A stretch of DNA of 8,695 nucleotides, from NCBI GenBank assembly GCA_947305675.1, contig CAMZED010000061.1, forward strand, positions 1 to 8,695, in the 5' to 3' direction. A program made the position numbers and the translations under genes. Of this stretch, positions 1 to 6,899 are shown one piece after another (position 1 is the first letter of the stretch; each line of letters starts with the position of its first letter). Under the pieces are notes generated by a model. The model had not been told where the DNA came from and ran no database searches. It saw only the letters and a program-made list of their open reading frames with translations. This DNA comes from an uncultured Clostridia bacterium (GTDB taxonomy: Bacteria; Bacillota; Clostridia; Oscillospirales; CAG-382).

Positions 1-1
1 A

Positions 2-649
2 GAATATCTTAAACAAAGCGTTTATTCCGAAAAAGCGCTCGCTCCTTATTTCGACAAAGCCGCGTCTGCGAAAGCCTGTGCGGCTCAGGCGGCGGACCGT
101 ATTAACAACGTAATCCTTCCGCAGAAAGGGATCAATTCCGCCGACGCGAAGAAGATAATCGACGCGATAAACGCTTTTGCCGATTCCTGCACCGACAAAG
201 CCGCGGATATGGAGCTTTATAAAGCCGCCGTGGAAGCCGTTGCCGCTTCGGGCGCGTCAGCCAAAGCAAAAGACGCGATCAAGCGCGATATCCTCATCGC
301 GGCGAAGATATATAACATTGGCGCAAAGAATTTCGATCTGAGCGATCTGCCCGACACCCCGGTGGATGTCGATCCCGGCGACGAGAGCTCTTCGGCAGGC
401 GTGTCCGACGAATCTTCGGCAGGCGTTTCCGAAAACGTATCCGAAAATACCGGTTCGGAAGTTGACGGAGAAAGCGCAGACAATAGCGGCAGTTTGCCCG
501 GAACCGACGGATCCGAAGCCGAAAAACCCGCCGAAAGCCACGGAAAAACAGGGCTGATCGTTGCCATCGCCGCGGCGGCGACGGCAATAGCGGCGGTGGC
601 GGCTTCGCTTATCTACCGCAAGAAAAAAATCAAAAAGATCAAAAAATAA
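2..649 (+). CDS. Surface protein with C-terminal membrane anchor (5' partial)
   Basis: The reading frame is open from base 2, so the gene starts upstream of the window; 215 residues are visible. I do not recognise the family. The first ~120 visible residues are Ala/Lys/Asp-rich and look helical. An unstructured linker rich in Ser, Glu, Asp and Gly follows, containing two close copies of a (S)SAGVS(D/E) unit. Next come about 20 hydrophobic residues (GLIVAIAAAATAIAAVAASL) and a Lys/Arg-rich tail (YRKKKIKKIKK). This is the layout of a protein with its body outside the cell, held by one C-terminal transmembrane helix with the basic tail in the cytoplasm. There is no usable LPxTG motif. The Fur-family gene begins 21 bases after the stop, so the two are probably co-transcribed; this could mean metal-linked expression, which is inference. 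Coding status is secure, function unknown. Confidence 0.8.
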   Translation, partial: EYLKQSVYSEKALAPYFDKAASAKACAAQAADRINNVILPQKGINSADAKKIIDAINAFADSCTDKAADMELYKAAVEAVAASGASAKAKDAIKRDILIAAKIYNIGAKNFDLSDLPDTPVDVDPGDESSSAGVSDESSAGVSENVSENTGSEVDGESADNSGSLPGTDGSEAEKPAESHGKTGLIVAIAAAATAIAAVAASLIYRKKKIKKIKK

Positions 650-670
650 AGCCAGGAGGAGGACGCCGAA

Positions 671-1087
671 ATGCCAAAATACCAAACAAAACAGCGCAGA
701 ATACTTGTCGAATATCTTTCGGCGCACCACGATGATCTGCTTTCGGCGGAACAGATCGCCGATGATCTTGCCGGCGAGGGAATAAGCAAAAGCGCGGTTT
801 ACCGCAATCTTTCAGCTTTGGAATCGGAAGGCAGGCTGCGTCGGAGCGGAAAGCCCGGCGAACGAAGCGCCTATTACCAGTATTCCGACGCCGAGGAATG
901 CCGCGAACGCCTGCACCTTTCCTGCCGCGAATGCGGAAAGACCTGCCACCTTGAGGACGAGACGGCGAAAAGGCTGGAACAAAGCCTGGCGGACGACGAC
1001 GGATTTTTGCTCGACCGGTCCGAAACGGTGCTTTACGGCGTCTGCCGCGAATGTGCTTCCGCAAACAAAAAGAAAAACACAAAATAA
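671..1087 (+). CDS. Fur-family transcriptional regulator, atypical metal site
   Basis: A 138-residue protein of normal Fur-family length. The N-terminal winged helix-turn-helix spans residues ~5-70, with recognition helix SKSAVYRNLSALE (39-51). The C-terminal dimerisation domain starts near HLSCRECG. Two CxxC pairs (C85/C88 and C125/C128) match the family's structural zinc site. By eye alignment with E. coli Fur and Bacillus PerR, several regulatory-metal ligands are missing: the acidic residue after the wing is Tyr (SAYYQY), only one His of the HxH motif remains (H82), and the late His of Fur GHC is Val (YGVC). H20 of HHDDLLSAEQ and H82 remain; C77, C92 and H93 are nearby. What it senses cannot be read from sequence. 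The start follows AGGAGGAGG at 654-662. The gene lies 21 bases after a surface-protein gene and ends at a terminator. Confidence 0.9.
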   Translation: MPKYQTKQRRILVEYLSAHHDDLLSAEQIADDLAGEGISKSAVYRNLSALESEGRLRRSGKPGERSAYYQYSDAEECRERLHLSCRECGKTCHLEDETAKRLEQSLADDDGFLLDRSETVLYGVCRECASANKKKNTK

Positions 1088-1110
1088 AAAAACGCTTAAA
1101 AACGCTTCTG

Positions 1111-1141
1111 CCGCTCGGATATAATCCGGGCGGTTTTGTTT
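1111..1141 (+). terminator. Rho-independent terminator of the Fur-family gene
   Basis: A 10-bp stem, CCGCTCGGAT (1111-1120) against ATCCGGGCGG (1124-1133), has one T-G wobble and a 3-base ATA loop. It is followed directly by TTTTGTTT (1134-1141). It lies 23 bases after the regulator's stop codon and separates the first transcription unit from the lipoprotein gene. Confidence 0.9.
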
Positions 1142-1199
1142 ACGAAAATTTTAATTTATTTATTTTCGTTAAGAACTTTTTAAGTTCCGCGGTTAGAAT
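1142..1199 (+). promoter_or_regulatory. Putative promoter with two inverted repeats, upstream of the lipoprotein gene
   Basis: Two dyads are visible. Dyad A is ACGAAAAT (1142-1149) against ATTTTCGT (1162-1169), perfect 8-base arms around a 12-base AT-only spacer. Dyad B is GAACTT-TTT-AAGTTC (1173-1187), perfect 6-base arms; read as 7-1-7 it has the size of a Fur-family box with one mismatched pair. A -10-like TAGAAT lies at 1194-1199, but no good -35 is present: TTAAGA at 1169-1174 has a 19-base spacer. The AT-rich tract could act as an UP element. If this promoter is right, a protein on dyad B would block RNA polymerase. Linking dyad B to the adjacent Fur-family regulator is inference from position and size only. 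Confidence 0.45.
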
Positions 1200-1259
1200 A
1201 AAGTCAGAATCCCGGAAGGGACGGTAACAAATGGCCTTTTAAAAAGGAGGAATTCAGTT

Positions 1260-3101
1260 ATGAAAAACAAACCAAAGATCATTGCTCTGATACTTGCGCT
1301 GGCGGTAACTTTATTGCTTTGCGCCTGTGGGGAAAGTTCAAGCTCCCCGAGCGAAAGCGAAGGATCGCATACTGCGGCGGAGGATTCCTCAGTTATACCT
1401 TCGGAAGAATCGGATGCAAACAGCGAAAACGAAGACTCTTTGCCGAGCGGCGGCAGCGAAGAATCCGCGGGGGCGGAAAGTGAAGACGTTTCGCAGCCGG
1501 ACGATGAAAGCTCGCAGAGCGCGGAAGACACCGCAAGCGGACAGGACGACGTCGACGAACCCGAATCGCCGGTCACCGACGATACGGTCAACGCCGAAGA
1601 GACCGACGGGAGTTTTTCGATTTCGACATCTGACGGCAAGTATTCAAAATCCGGAAGCGTTTATACGTTGACTTCCGCCGGGACCTACACGCTGAAAGGT
1701 TCGCTTGACGGGCAGATCATAGTCGAAGCGGGCGAGGACGACGTAATTGAGATCGAGTTGGAAGGAGTAACGTTGAACTGCGGAGACGATTCGCCTATAA
1801 AGATCTTATCTGCTGATAAAGTAGAGTTATCGGCGAAAAGCGGCACCGAAAACGTGATAAACGACACGCGTTCGGCAAAAACATCCGATTCCGACGATCA
1901 GGGCGAAGGAGCGATATACGCACGCTGCGACCTGAAGATCAAAGGTACCGGAACGCTTGTTATAAACGCCGGTTACAACAACGGCATACACACCACAAAG
2001 GATCTTACCCTGCAAAAACTTTCGCTTAAAGTCACCGCTTATAACAACGCGTTGAAAGGCAATGATTCGCTGACGATAAAAAGCGGCACTGTGGTGGCGA
2101 TATCCACCAACGGCGACGGTATAAAAACGCAGAACACCGATTCAGACAAAAGCGGCAACACGCGCGGCGACATTGTTCTTACCGGAGGCACGGTAACTGT
2201 TTACTCCGCGGGTGACGGGTTCCAGGCGGCGCACGATTTTGTGATGCAGGCCGACGAGGAGGGGAACACGCCGACGGTGACGGTTTATACCGGATCTTAC
2301 AGCGGATATACCGCTTCCAACGCGTCTACGACGTCATATAAAGGCGTTAAAGTTCAGAACGAGCTGAACATTTCCGCCGGATCGATCGACATAAAAAGTT
2401 ATGACGACGGTCTGCACGCCGATTACGGCACAACTTTTGAGACCGGTGAAAAAAGCGCCGGAACGATCAATATTTCGGGCGGCAGTATTACAATGACCGT
2501 CTATGCTCCCGCAACCAAGACCGGCGGCGGACGGATGGGTCCCGGCGGCTGGGGCGGACAGCAAAGTGTTTCGGGCGCGGACGCGATCCACGCCGACTAT
2601 AAGCTGAACATCTCTGGCGGCACCGTCAACATCGACAGCGCATACGAAGGACTTGAAGCCAACCTTATCACCGTATCGGGCGGCAGCGTTTACGTCACCG
2701 CTTCCGACGACGGAGTAAACGCCTGCAGCGGAGTTACGACTCCGAAAATAACGGTTACCGGAGGATATCTTGACGTGACCGTTTCGCCGAACGGCGACAC
2801 CGACGGGATCGATTCCAACGGGTCTTACGTTCAGACAGGCGGGGTCGTGATAACCCGCGGTCCCAACAGCGAAATGGCAGCGGCGATCGACGCCGACGGC
2901 AGCGTAAGCGTAAACGGCGGCACGCTTATCGTGCTCGGCTACGGCAGAGTAAGCACCGGAAGCGGCGTTAAATCCTATTCGCTCAGCCTTAATTCCCAGG
3001 GCAGTCACACAGTTAAGATCGACGGCACGTCCTACACCTTCAACAACGCAAATTCTTACGGCAGGACTTTGTGCTACAGCAGCGTATCGGTAAGCGCATA
3101 A
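1260..3101 (+). CDS. Lipoprotein with Cthe_2159-type beta-helix carbohydrate-binding domain
   Basis: A 613-residue secreted protein. Residues 1-23 are a lipoprotein signal peptide: KNKPK, a hydrophobic core, then LCAC with C23 as the likely lipidated Cys. Residues ~25-116 form an acidic Ser/Glu/Asp linker, apparently a flexible spacer from the membrane. From ~117 to the end are repeated short beta rungs, many carrying Asp/Asn-Gly turns (NGIHTT, DGIKTQ, DGFQAAHD, DGLHADYG, DAIHADY, DGVNAC, DGIDSNG) followed by L-x-I-x-(S/G)G strands. This matches the Cthe_2159 family (PF14262, formerly DUF4353), a right-handed beta-helix that binds acidic polysaccharide and calcium in Clostridium thermocellum. 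A Gly-rich loop near 422-433 (GGGRMGPGGWGG) is also typical. The start follows AAGGAGG (1244-1250) with 9 bases spacing. The gene stands alone and converges on hydA. The ligand of this member is unknown. Confidence 0.88.
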   Translation: MKNKPKIIALILALAVTLLLCACGESSSSPSESEGSHTAAEDSSVIPSEESDANSENEDSLPSGGSEESAGAESEDVSQPDDESSQSAEDTASGQDDVDEPESPVTDDTVNAEETDGSFSISTSDGKYSKSGSVYTLTSAGTYTLKGSLDGQIIVEAGEDDVIEIELEGVTLNCGDDSPIKILSADKVELSAKSGTENVINDTRSAKTSDSDDQGEGAIYARCDLKIKGTGTLVINAGYNNGIHTTKDLTLQKLSLKVTAYNNALKGNDSLTIKSGTVVAISTNGDGIKTQNTDSDKSGNTRGDIVLTGGTVTVYSAGDGFQAAHDFVMQADEEGNTPTVTVYTGSYSGYTASNASTTSYKGVKVQNELNISAGSIDIKSYDDGLHADYGTTFETGEKSAGTINISGGSITMTVYAPATKTGGGRMGPGGWGGQQSVSGADAIHADYKLNISGGTVNIDSAYEGLEANLITVSGGSVYVTASDDGVNACSGVTTPKITVTGGYLDVTVSPNGDTDGIDSNGSYVQTGGVVITRGPNSEMAAAIDADGSVSVNGGTLIVLGYGRVSTGSGVKSYSLSLNSQGSHTVKIDGTSYTFNNANSYGRTLCYSSVSVSA

Positions 3102-3103
3102 GT

Positions 3104-3129
3104 AAAAAAGGCCGCCCGAAAGCGCGGCC
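3104..3129 (-). terminator. Second terminator hairpin on the hydrogenase strand
   Basis: Stem GGCCGC (3110-3115) against GCGGCC (3124-3129) with an 8-base loop. Read on the - strand it is followed by TTTTTTAC (3109-3102). On the + strand no T-run follows. It lies beyond the bidirectional terminator as seen from hydA, so it would act as a backup stop close to the lipoprotein's stop codon. Confidence 0.6.
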
Positions 3130-3130
3130 A

Positions 3131-3193
3131 AACAAAAAAACAAGCTGAGAAAGAGGATCTTGTTTGATCCTTGATCTCAGCTTGTGTTTTTTA
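3131..3193. terminator. Bidirectional terminator between convergent genes
   Basis: The outer stem CAAGCTGAGA (3141-3150) pairs perfectly with TCTCAGCTTG (3175-3184). A short internal loop and an inner stem AGGATC (3154-3159) against GATCCT (3166-3171) follow, closed by a TTGTTT loop. The + strand continues with TGTTTTTTAT (3185-3194) and the - strand with TTTTTTTGTT (3140-3131). It can therefore terminate the lipoprotein transcript and the hydrogenase operon alike. Confidence 0.85.
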
Positions 3194-3200
3194 TGGAGCG

Positions 3201-3248
3201 GCGGCTTTGCCGCAAACCGGATCGCCGCTGTGCGGCGTGATCCGGATC
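3201..3248. repeat. GC-rich palindromes downstream of hydA
   Basis: Small hairpin GCGGC-TTT-GCCGC (3201-3213). A larger one follows: CCGGATCGCCGC (3217-3228), TGT loop, GCGGC (3232-3236), a GT bulge, GATCCGG (3239-3245). The palindrome GATCCGGATC (3239-3248) overlaps its end. Neither hairpin has a T-run, so they are not classical terminators. They lie in the hydA 3' untranslated region and could stabilise the mRNA end or be a REP-like dispersed element. Only one copy is visible here. Confidence 0.5.
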
Positions 3249-3269
3249 CGACCGCCGGCTCTTATTCGC

Positions 3270-5015
3270 TTATCTGTTGTATTTGGGACGAGCGACGTAG
3301 TGAGTATGGAGAAGTTCGTGCGCTTTGTGGCTGTTCGGTTCGCCGAGAAATTCTTTATAAAGCACTTTGAGCTCTTCGTTCTCGTGCGATTTACGTTTTG
3401 CTTTGCCGGCGTCTTCGCCGTAAAGGGCTTTGGCACGTTCGGCTTTAAGATCGACGTAAGAACGTGTCGTAGCGTCTACAATAGGAGTACCGCCGCCGGT
3501 AACGCATCCGCCGGGGCAACCCATAACCTCGATAAACTCATATTCTTTTTCGCCGTTCTTGACCATTTCGAGCAGTTCGGAAGCGTTCCCGGTGCCGTTG
3601 GCGACCGCCACGCGGACGATCTTGCCGCCGACGTCGACTTCGGCTTCTTTGATCCCTTTGGTTCCGCGCACGGCGTGGAATTCAACGTTTTCAAGCGTTT
3701 TGCCGGTGACAACTTCGTAAACGGTGCGGAGTGCGGCTTCCATAACGCCGCCGGTAGCGCCGAATATAACGCCGGCGCCGGTGGATTCGCCGAGTACGGA
3801 ATCGAAATCTTCGTCGGGCAGACGTTTGAAATCGATACCAGCGTTCTTGATCATTCTTGCAAGTTCACGCACGGTAAGTACCGCGTCGACATCCTGCAGA
3901 CCGTTGTTCGAGAGTTCTTCGCGTTTTGCTTCGAACTTCTTGGCGGTGCAGGGCATTACCGAAACGACGTAAATGTCTTTGGGATCGATGCCCGCTTTTT
4001 CGGCGTAGTAGCTCTTTATAACGGCGCCGAGCATCTCGTGCGGGGACTTGCAGGTCGAAAGGTTGGGAATGAATTCGGGATAGAATTCTTCGCAATATTT
4101 GATCCAGCCGGGCGAGCAGGAGGTTATCATCGGGAGCGCGCCCTCGCCTTTAAGACGTGAGATAAGCTCGGTGCCCTCTTCGAGTATGGTAAGGTCCGCG
4201 CCGAAATCGGTATCGAACACTTTGTCGAACCCCAAGCGGCGGAGCGAAGCGGCAAGTTTTCCGGTGACGGAAGTGCCGATAGGCATACCGAACTCCTCGC
4301 CCAGAGTCGCACGGACGGCGGGAGCCGGCTGAACGACGACGTGTTTTGTCGGGTCGGCAAGCGCGGCATAAACCTCGGCGGTGCTGTCTTTTTCGTGAAG
4401 AGCGCCGACCGGGCAGGCGAGAATGCACTGTCCGCAGTTGACGCAGGGGCTGTCGGCAAGGCTTTCGCCGTAGATGCAGCCGACGGTGGTGTTGAACCCG
4501 CGTTTTGAAACTCCGATGGCGCCGATCTTCTGAATATTGTTGCAGGCAGCGACGCAGCGGCGGCAGGAAATGCACTTGCTGTTGTCGCGCACGATCGAAG
4601 CGCTTATATCATCGAGTTTTGTTTTGGACTTTTCGCCGTCGTAAGGATATTCTCTTACGTTATATTCGCGGCAGAGCGCCTGAAGTTCGCAGTTTTCGCT
4701 GCGTACGCAGGAGGTGCATTCCCTGTTGTGGTTGGACAGCAGGAGTTCAAGGTTGATCCTTCTTGCATTGCGGAGTTTCTCGTTATTGGTGGAAACTTCC
4801 ATCCCCTCGCCTACCGGCGAAACGCAAGCGGCCTGGAAGGAGCGCGCGCCTTTGATCTCTACAAGGCAGAGGCGGCAGGCGCCGATCTGGTTGATGTCTT
4901 TAAGATAGCAAAGCGTGGGAATGTTTATGTGAGCTTCTCTTGCGGCTTCGAGTATTGTGTAATCGGAGGGAACGGTGACTTTTATACCGTCGATCGTAAG
5001 GGTAACCATGTTCAT
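3270..5015 (-). CDS. hydA: [FeFe]-hydrogenase catalytic subunit HydA (NAD-linked, bifurcating type)
   Basis: Reversible H2 oxidation/proton reduction in the cytoplasm. Numbering counts from an in-frame ATG at 5024 (584 residues). Domains in order: plant-type [2Fe-2S] (C39, C50, C53, C67); His/Cys cluster (H99, C103, C106, C112); two [4Fe-4S] (C151/154/157/161 and C194/197/200/204); H-cluster domain; small-subunit-like tail from ~520. H-cluster motifs are TSCSPGW (301-307), MPCTAKKFE (357-365) and EVMGCPGGC (499-507). Cysteines 359, 503 and 507 align with Clostridium pasteurianum CpI Cys355, 499 and 503. The second Cys of the usual TSCCPxW is Ser304. Four nearby ATGs lie at the start. AAGGAGG (5025-5031) abuts the first; the third, at 5015, has the best spacing (9 bases) and is used here, giving 581 residues. 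Domain layout and the adjacent hydB place it with trimeric NADH/ferredoxin enzymes. Confidence 0.93.
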   Translation of the reverse strand: MNMVTLTIDGIKVTVPSDYTILEAAREAHINIPTLCYLKDINQIGACRLCLVEIKGARSFQAACVSPVGEGMEVSTNNEKLRNARRINLELLLSNHNRECTSCVRSENCELQALCREYNVREYPYDGEKSKTKLDDISASIVRDNSKCISCRRCVAACNNIQKIGAIGVSKRGFNTTVGCIYGESLADSPCVNCGQCILACPVGALHEKDSTAEVYAALADPTKHVVVQPAPAVRATLGEEFGMPIGTSVTGKLAASLRRLGFDKVFDTDFGADLTILEEGTELISRLKGEGALPMITSCSPGWIKYCEEFYPEFIPNLSTCKSPHEMLGAVIKSYYAEKAGIDPKDIYVVSVMPCTAKKFEAKREELSNNGLQDVDAVLTVRELARMIKNAGIDFKRLPDEDFDSVLGESTGAGVIFGATGGVMEAALRTVYEVVTGKTLENVEFHAVRGTKGIKEAEVDVGGKIVRVAVANGTGNASELLEMVKNGEKEYEFIEVMGCPGGCVTGGGTPIVDATTRSYVDLKAERAKALYGEDAGKAKRKSHENEELKVLYKEFLGEPNSHKAHELLHTHYVARPKYNR

Positions 5016-5024
5016 ATTCATCAT

Positions 5025-5031
5025 CCTCCTT
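5025..5031 (-). promoter_or_regulatory. hydA ribosome binding site overlapping the hydB stop
   Basis: A perfect AAGGAGG on the - strand whose first two bases are also the last two of the hydB TAA (5032-5030). It implies translational coupling of hydB and hydA. It touches the first in-frame ATG (5024-5022) directly, which argues for the ATG at 5015 as the true start. Confidence 0.85.
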
Positions 5032-6826
5032 ATTTCTTGGAAATAGCGCCGAACTTGCAGGTTTCAAGGCAGGTTCCGCATTTTATGCACTTATCCTGAT
5101 CGATAACGAACGGGCTCTTGACCACGCCGCTGATGGCGTTTACCGGGCACTTGCGCGAGCAGAGCGAGCAGCCTTTGCACTTTTCGGGATCGATGACGTA
5201 TCTTGCCAATGCTTTGCATTTGCCCGCGGGACAGCGTTTTTCTCTGATATGAGCCTCGTATTCATCGCGGAAATAGCGGATAGTGGAAAGGACGGGGTTG
5301 GGAGCCGTCTGGCCGAGTCCGCAAAGAGCGGTGGCTTTGATCGAATTGCCGAGTTCCTCGAGCTTTTCAATATCGCCTTCCTCTCCTTTGCCTTCGACGA
5401 TGCGATTGAGTATATCGAGCATTCTTCTTGTACCGACGCGGCAGGGAGTGCACTTGCCGCAGGATTCGTCAACGGTGAATTCAAGGAAGAATTTGGCTAT
5501 ATCGACCATACAGTTGTCTTCGTCCATAACGATAAGACCGCCTGAACCCATCATCGATCCGATCGACATAAGCGATTCATAATCGACGGGGGTGTCGATA
5601 AGCGAAGCCGGGATGCATCCGCCGGAAGGACCGCCGGTCTGCGCTGCTTTGAACTTTTTGCCGTTGGGGATGCCGCCGCCGATCTCTTCGATAATGGTGC
5701 GAAGCGGAGTACCCATGGGGATCTCAACAAGGCCGGTGTGGTTGATCTTACCGCCGAGAGCAAATCCCTTGGTGCCTTTTGATTTCTCGGTACCCATCGA
5801 AGCGAACCATTCGGCGCCGTTGTTGATGATCTGGGCAACGTTGGCGAGCGTTTCGACGTTGTTGATGATGGTCGGCTGACCGAACAGACCCTTAACAGCC
5901 GGGAACGGAGGACGGGGTCTGGGTTCGCCGCGGTTGCCCTCGATGGAGGTGAGCAGAGCGGTTTCCTCGCCGCAGACGAACGCGCCGGAACCGAGGCGGA
6001 TATTGATATCGAAATTGAATCCGGTATCGAAGATATTTTTGCCGAGCAAGCCGTATTCACGCGCCTGAGCGATAGCGATGCCGAGACGTTTTACGGCGAT
6101 GGGATATTCGGCGCGGACGTATATAAATCCCTCGTCGGCGCCGATGGCGTAACCGGCGATCGCCATTGCTTCGAGCACAGCGTGGGGGTCGCCCTCGAGG
6201 ACCGAACGGTCCATAAACGCGCCGGGGTCGCCCTCGTCGGCGTTACAAACGACGTATTTCTTATCCGAAACGCTGTTCTTCGCGAACTGCCATTTCCTTG
6301 CGGTGGGGAATCCCGCGCCGCCTCTTCCGCGCAAGCCGGAATCGCCAATGACCTTTATAACGTCGTCGGGAGTCATCTCGGTAAGCACTTTGCCGAGCGC
6401 CTTGTAGCCGTCGCGGCCGATGTATTCATCGATATTTTCGGGGTCGATAACGCCGCAGTTGCGAAGCGCTACGCGGTGCTGCTTTTTATAGAACCCGGTC
6501 TCGTTGAGCGAAACGGGTCCTTCGGCAACCTTTCCGCCGCCGATATCGTTATAAATAAGTCTGTCGACAAGACGGCCTTTCACGAGATGTTCCGAAACGA
6601 TCTCGGGCACGTCCTCAACGGTGACGCGGCTGTAAAAACTGCCTTCGGGATAAACTATCATTATGGGACCGAGCGCGCAAAGCCCGAAGCAGCCCGTCTG
6701 AACGACTTTTACTTCCTCGGTAAGGCCGGCGGCGTCGATCTCTTTCTGCAGTGCTTCGCGGATCTTGGCGCTGCCCGACGAGGTGCATCCGGTGCCGCCG
6801 CAGACAAGTACATGTGAACGATACAT
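5030..6826 (-). CDS. hydB: Hydrogenase NADH/FMN-binding subunit HydB (NuoF-like)
   Basis: A 598-residue diaphorase subunit that exchanges electrons between NAD(H) and the hydrogenase through FMN and Fe-S clusters; in trimeric HydABC enzymes this is the proposed bifurcation module. Visible parts: thioredoxin-fold [2Fe-2S] domain (C9, C14, C46, C50); NuoF core with GRGGAGFPTARKW (167-179), NADEGDPGAFMDR (195-207) and GSGAFVCGEETAL (279-291), the FMN/NADH-binding region; the N3-type [4Fe-4S] site ESCGKCTPC (C456, C459, C462) with C502; an RCPAGKC pair (C532, C537); and two C-terminal [4Fe-4S] motifs (C550/553/556/560, C580/583/586/590). All expected ligands are present and the length is normal. 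The N-terminus MYRSHVLVCGGTGC supports the start, although the ribosome binding site (AAGG, 10 bases before) is weak. It lies 73 bases downstream of the ferredoxin-like gene. Confidence 0.94.
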   Translation of the reverse strand: MYRSHVLVCGGTGCTSSGSAKIREALQKEIDAAGLTEEVKVVQTGCFGLCALGPIMIVYPEGSFYSRVTVEDVPEIVSEHLVKGRLVDRLIYNDIGGGKVAEGPVSLNETGFYKKQHRVALRNCGVIDPENIDEYIGRDGYKALGKVLTEMTPDDVIKVIGDSGLRGRGGAGFPTARKWQFAKNSVSDKKYVVCNADEGDPGAFMDRSVLEGDPHAVLEAMAIAGYAIGADEGFIYVRAEYPIAVKRLGIAIAQAREYGLLGKNIFDTGFNFDINIRLGSGAFVCGEETALLTSIEGNRGEPRPRPPFPAVKGLFGQPTIINNVETLANVAQIINNGAEWFASMGTEKSKGTKGFALGGKINHTGLVEIPMGTPLRTIIEEIGGGIPNGKKFKAAQTGGPSGGCIPASLIDTPVDYESLMSIGSMMGSGGLIVMDEDNCMVDIAKFFLEFTVDESCGKCTPCRVGTRRMLDILNRIVEGKGEEGDIEKLEELGNSIKATALCGLGQTAPNPVLSTIRYFRDEYEAHIREKRCPAGKCKALARYVIDPEKCKGCSLCSRKCPVNAISGVVKSPFVIDQDKCIKCGTCLETCKFGAISKK

Positions 6827-6899
6827 ATTGTTTTGACCTTGATCTTTCCTTTAAGAGAAAAGATACTTCCTTTCTTGTAATTGTGGTTCGATCAGGCGA

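Noticed and set aside
494..508. LPGTD in the first surface protein, similar to an LPxTG sortase signal
   Set aside because: The fifth residue is Asp rather than Gly, and an acidic/charged stretch of about 15 residues separates it from the hydrophobic helix. A plain C-terminal membrane anchor explains the end better.
1088..1107. Tandem direct repeat of AAAAACGCTT just after the Fur-family stop codon
   Set aside because: Only two 10-base copies in an A-rich stretch before a terminator; too little to call a functional repeat.
1231..1242. Tiny open frame ATG-GCC-TTT-TAA upstream of the lipoprotein gene
   Set aside because: Three codons with no ribosome binding site; no sign of a leader peptide or attenuator.
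1235..1247. Palindrome CCTTTTAAAAAGG overlapping the lipoprotein ribosome binding site
   Set aside because: It could mask the site in a weak 5-bp AT-rich hairpin, but the stem is too unstable to claim a translational switch.
2334..3143. 269-codon open frame opposite the beta-helix lipoprotein
   Set aside because: Antisense to a gene with signal peptide, ribosome binding site and clear repeats; it also runs through the terminator region.
3171..4160. Long open frame opposite hydA on the + strand (329 codons)
   Set aside because: It lies mostly antisense to well-identified hydA and starts inside the terminator hairpin, with no ribosome binding site and a composition expected of an antisense shadow.
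6182..6817. 211-codon open frame opposite the hydB 5' half
   Set aside because: Shadow of the hydB codons; no family motif and no ribosome binding site.
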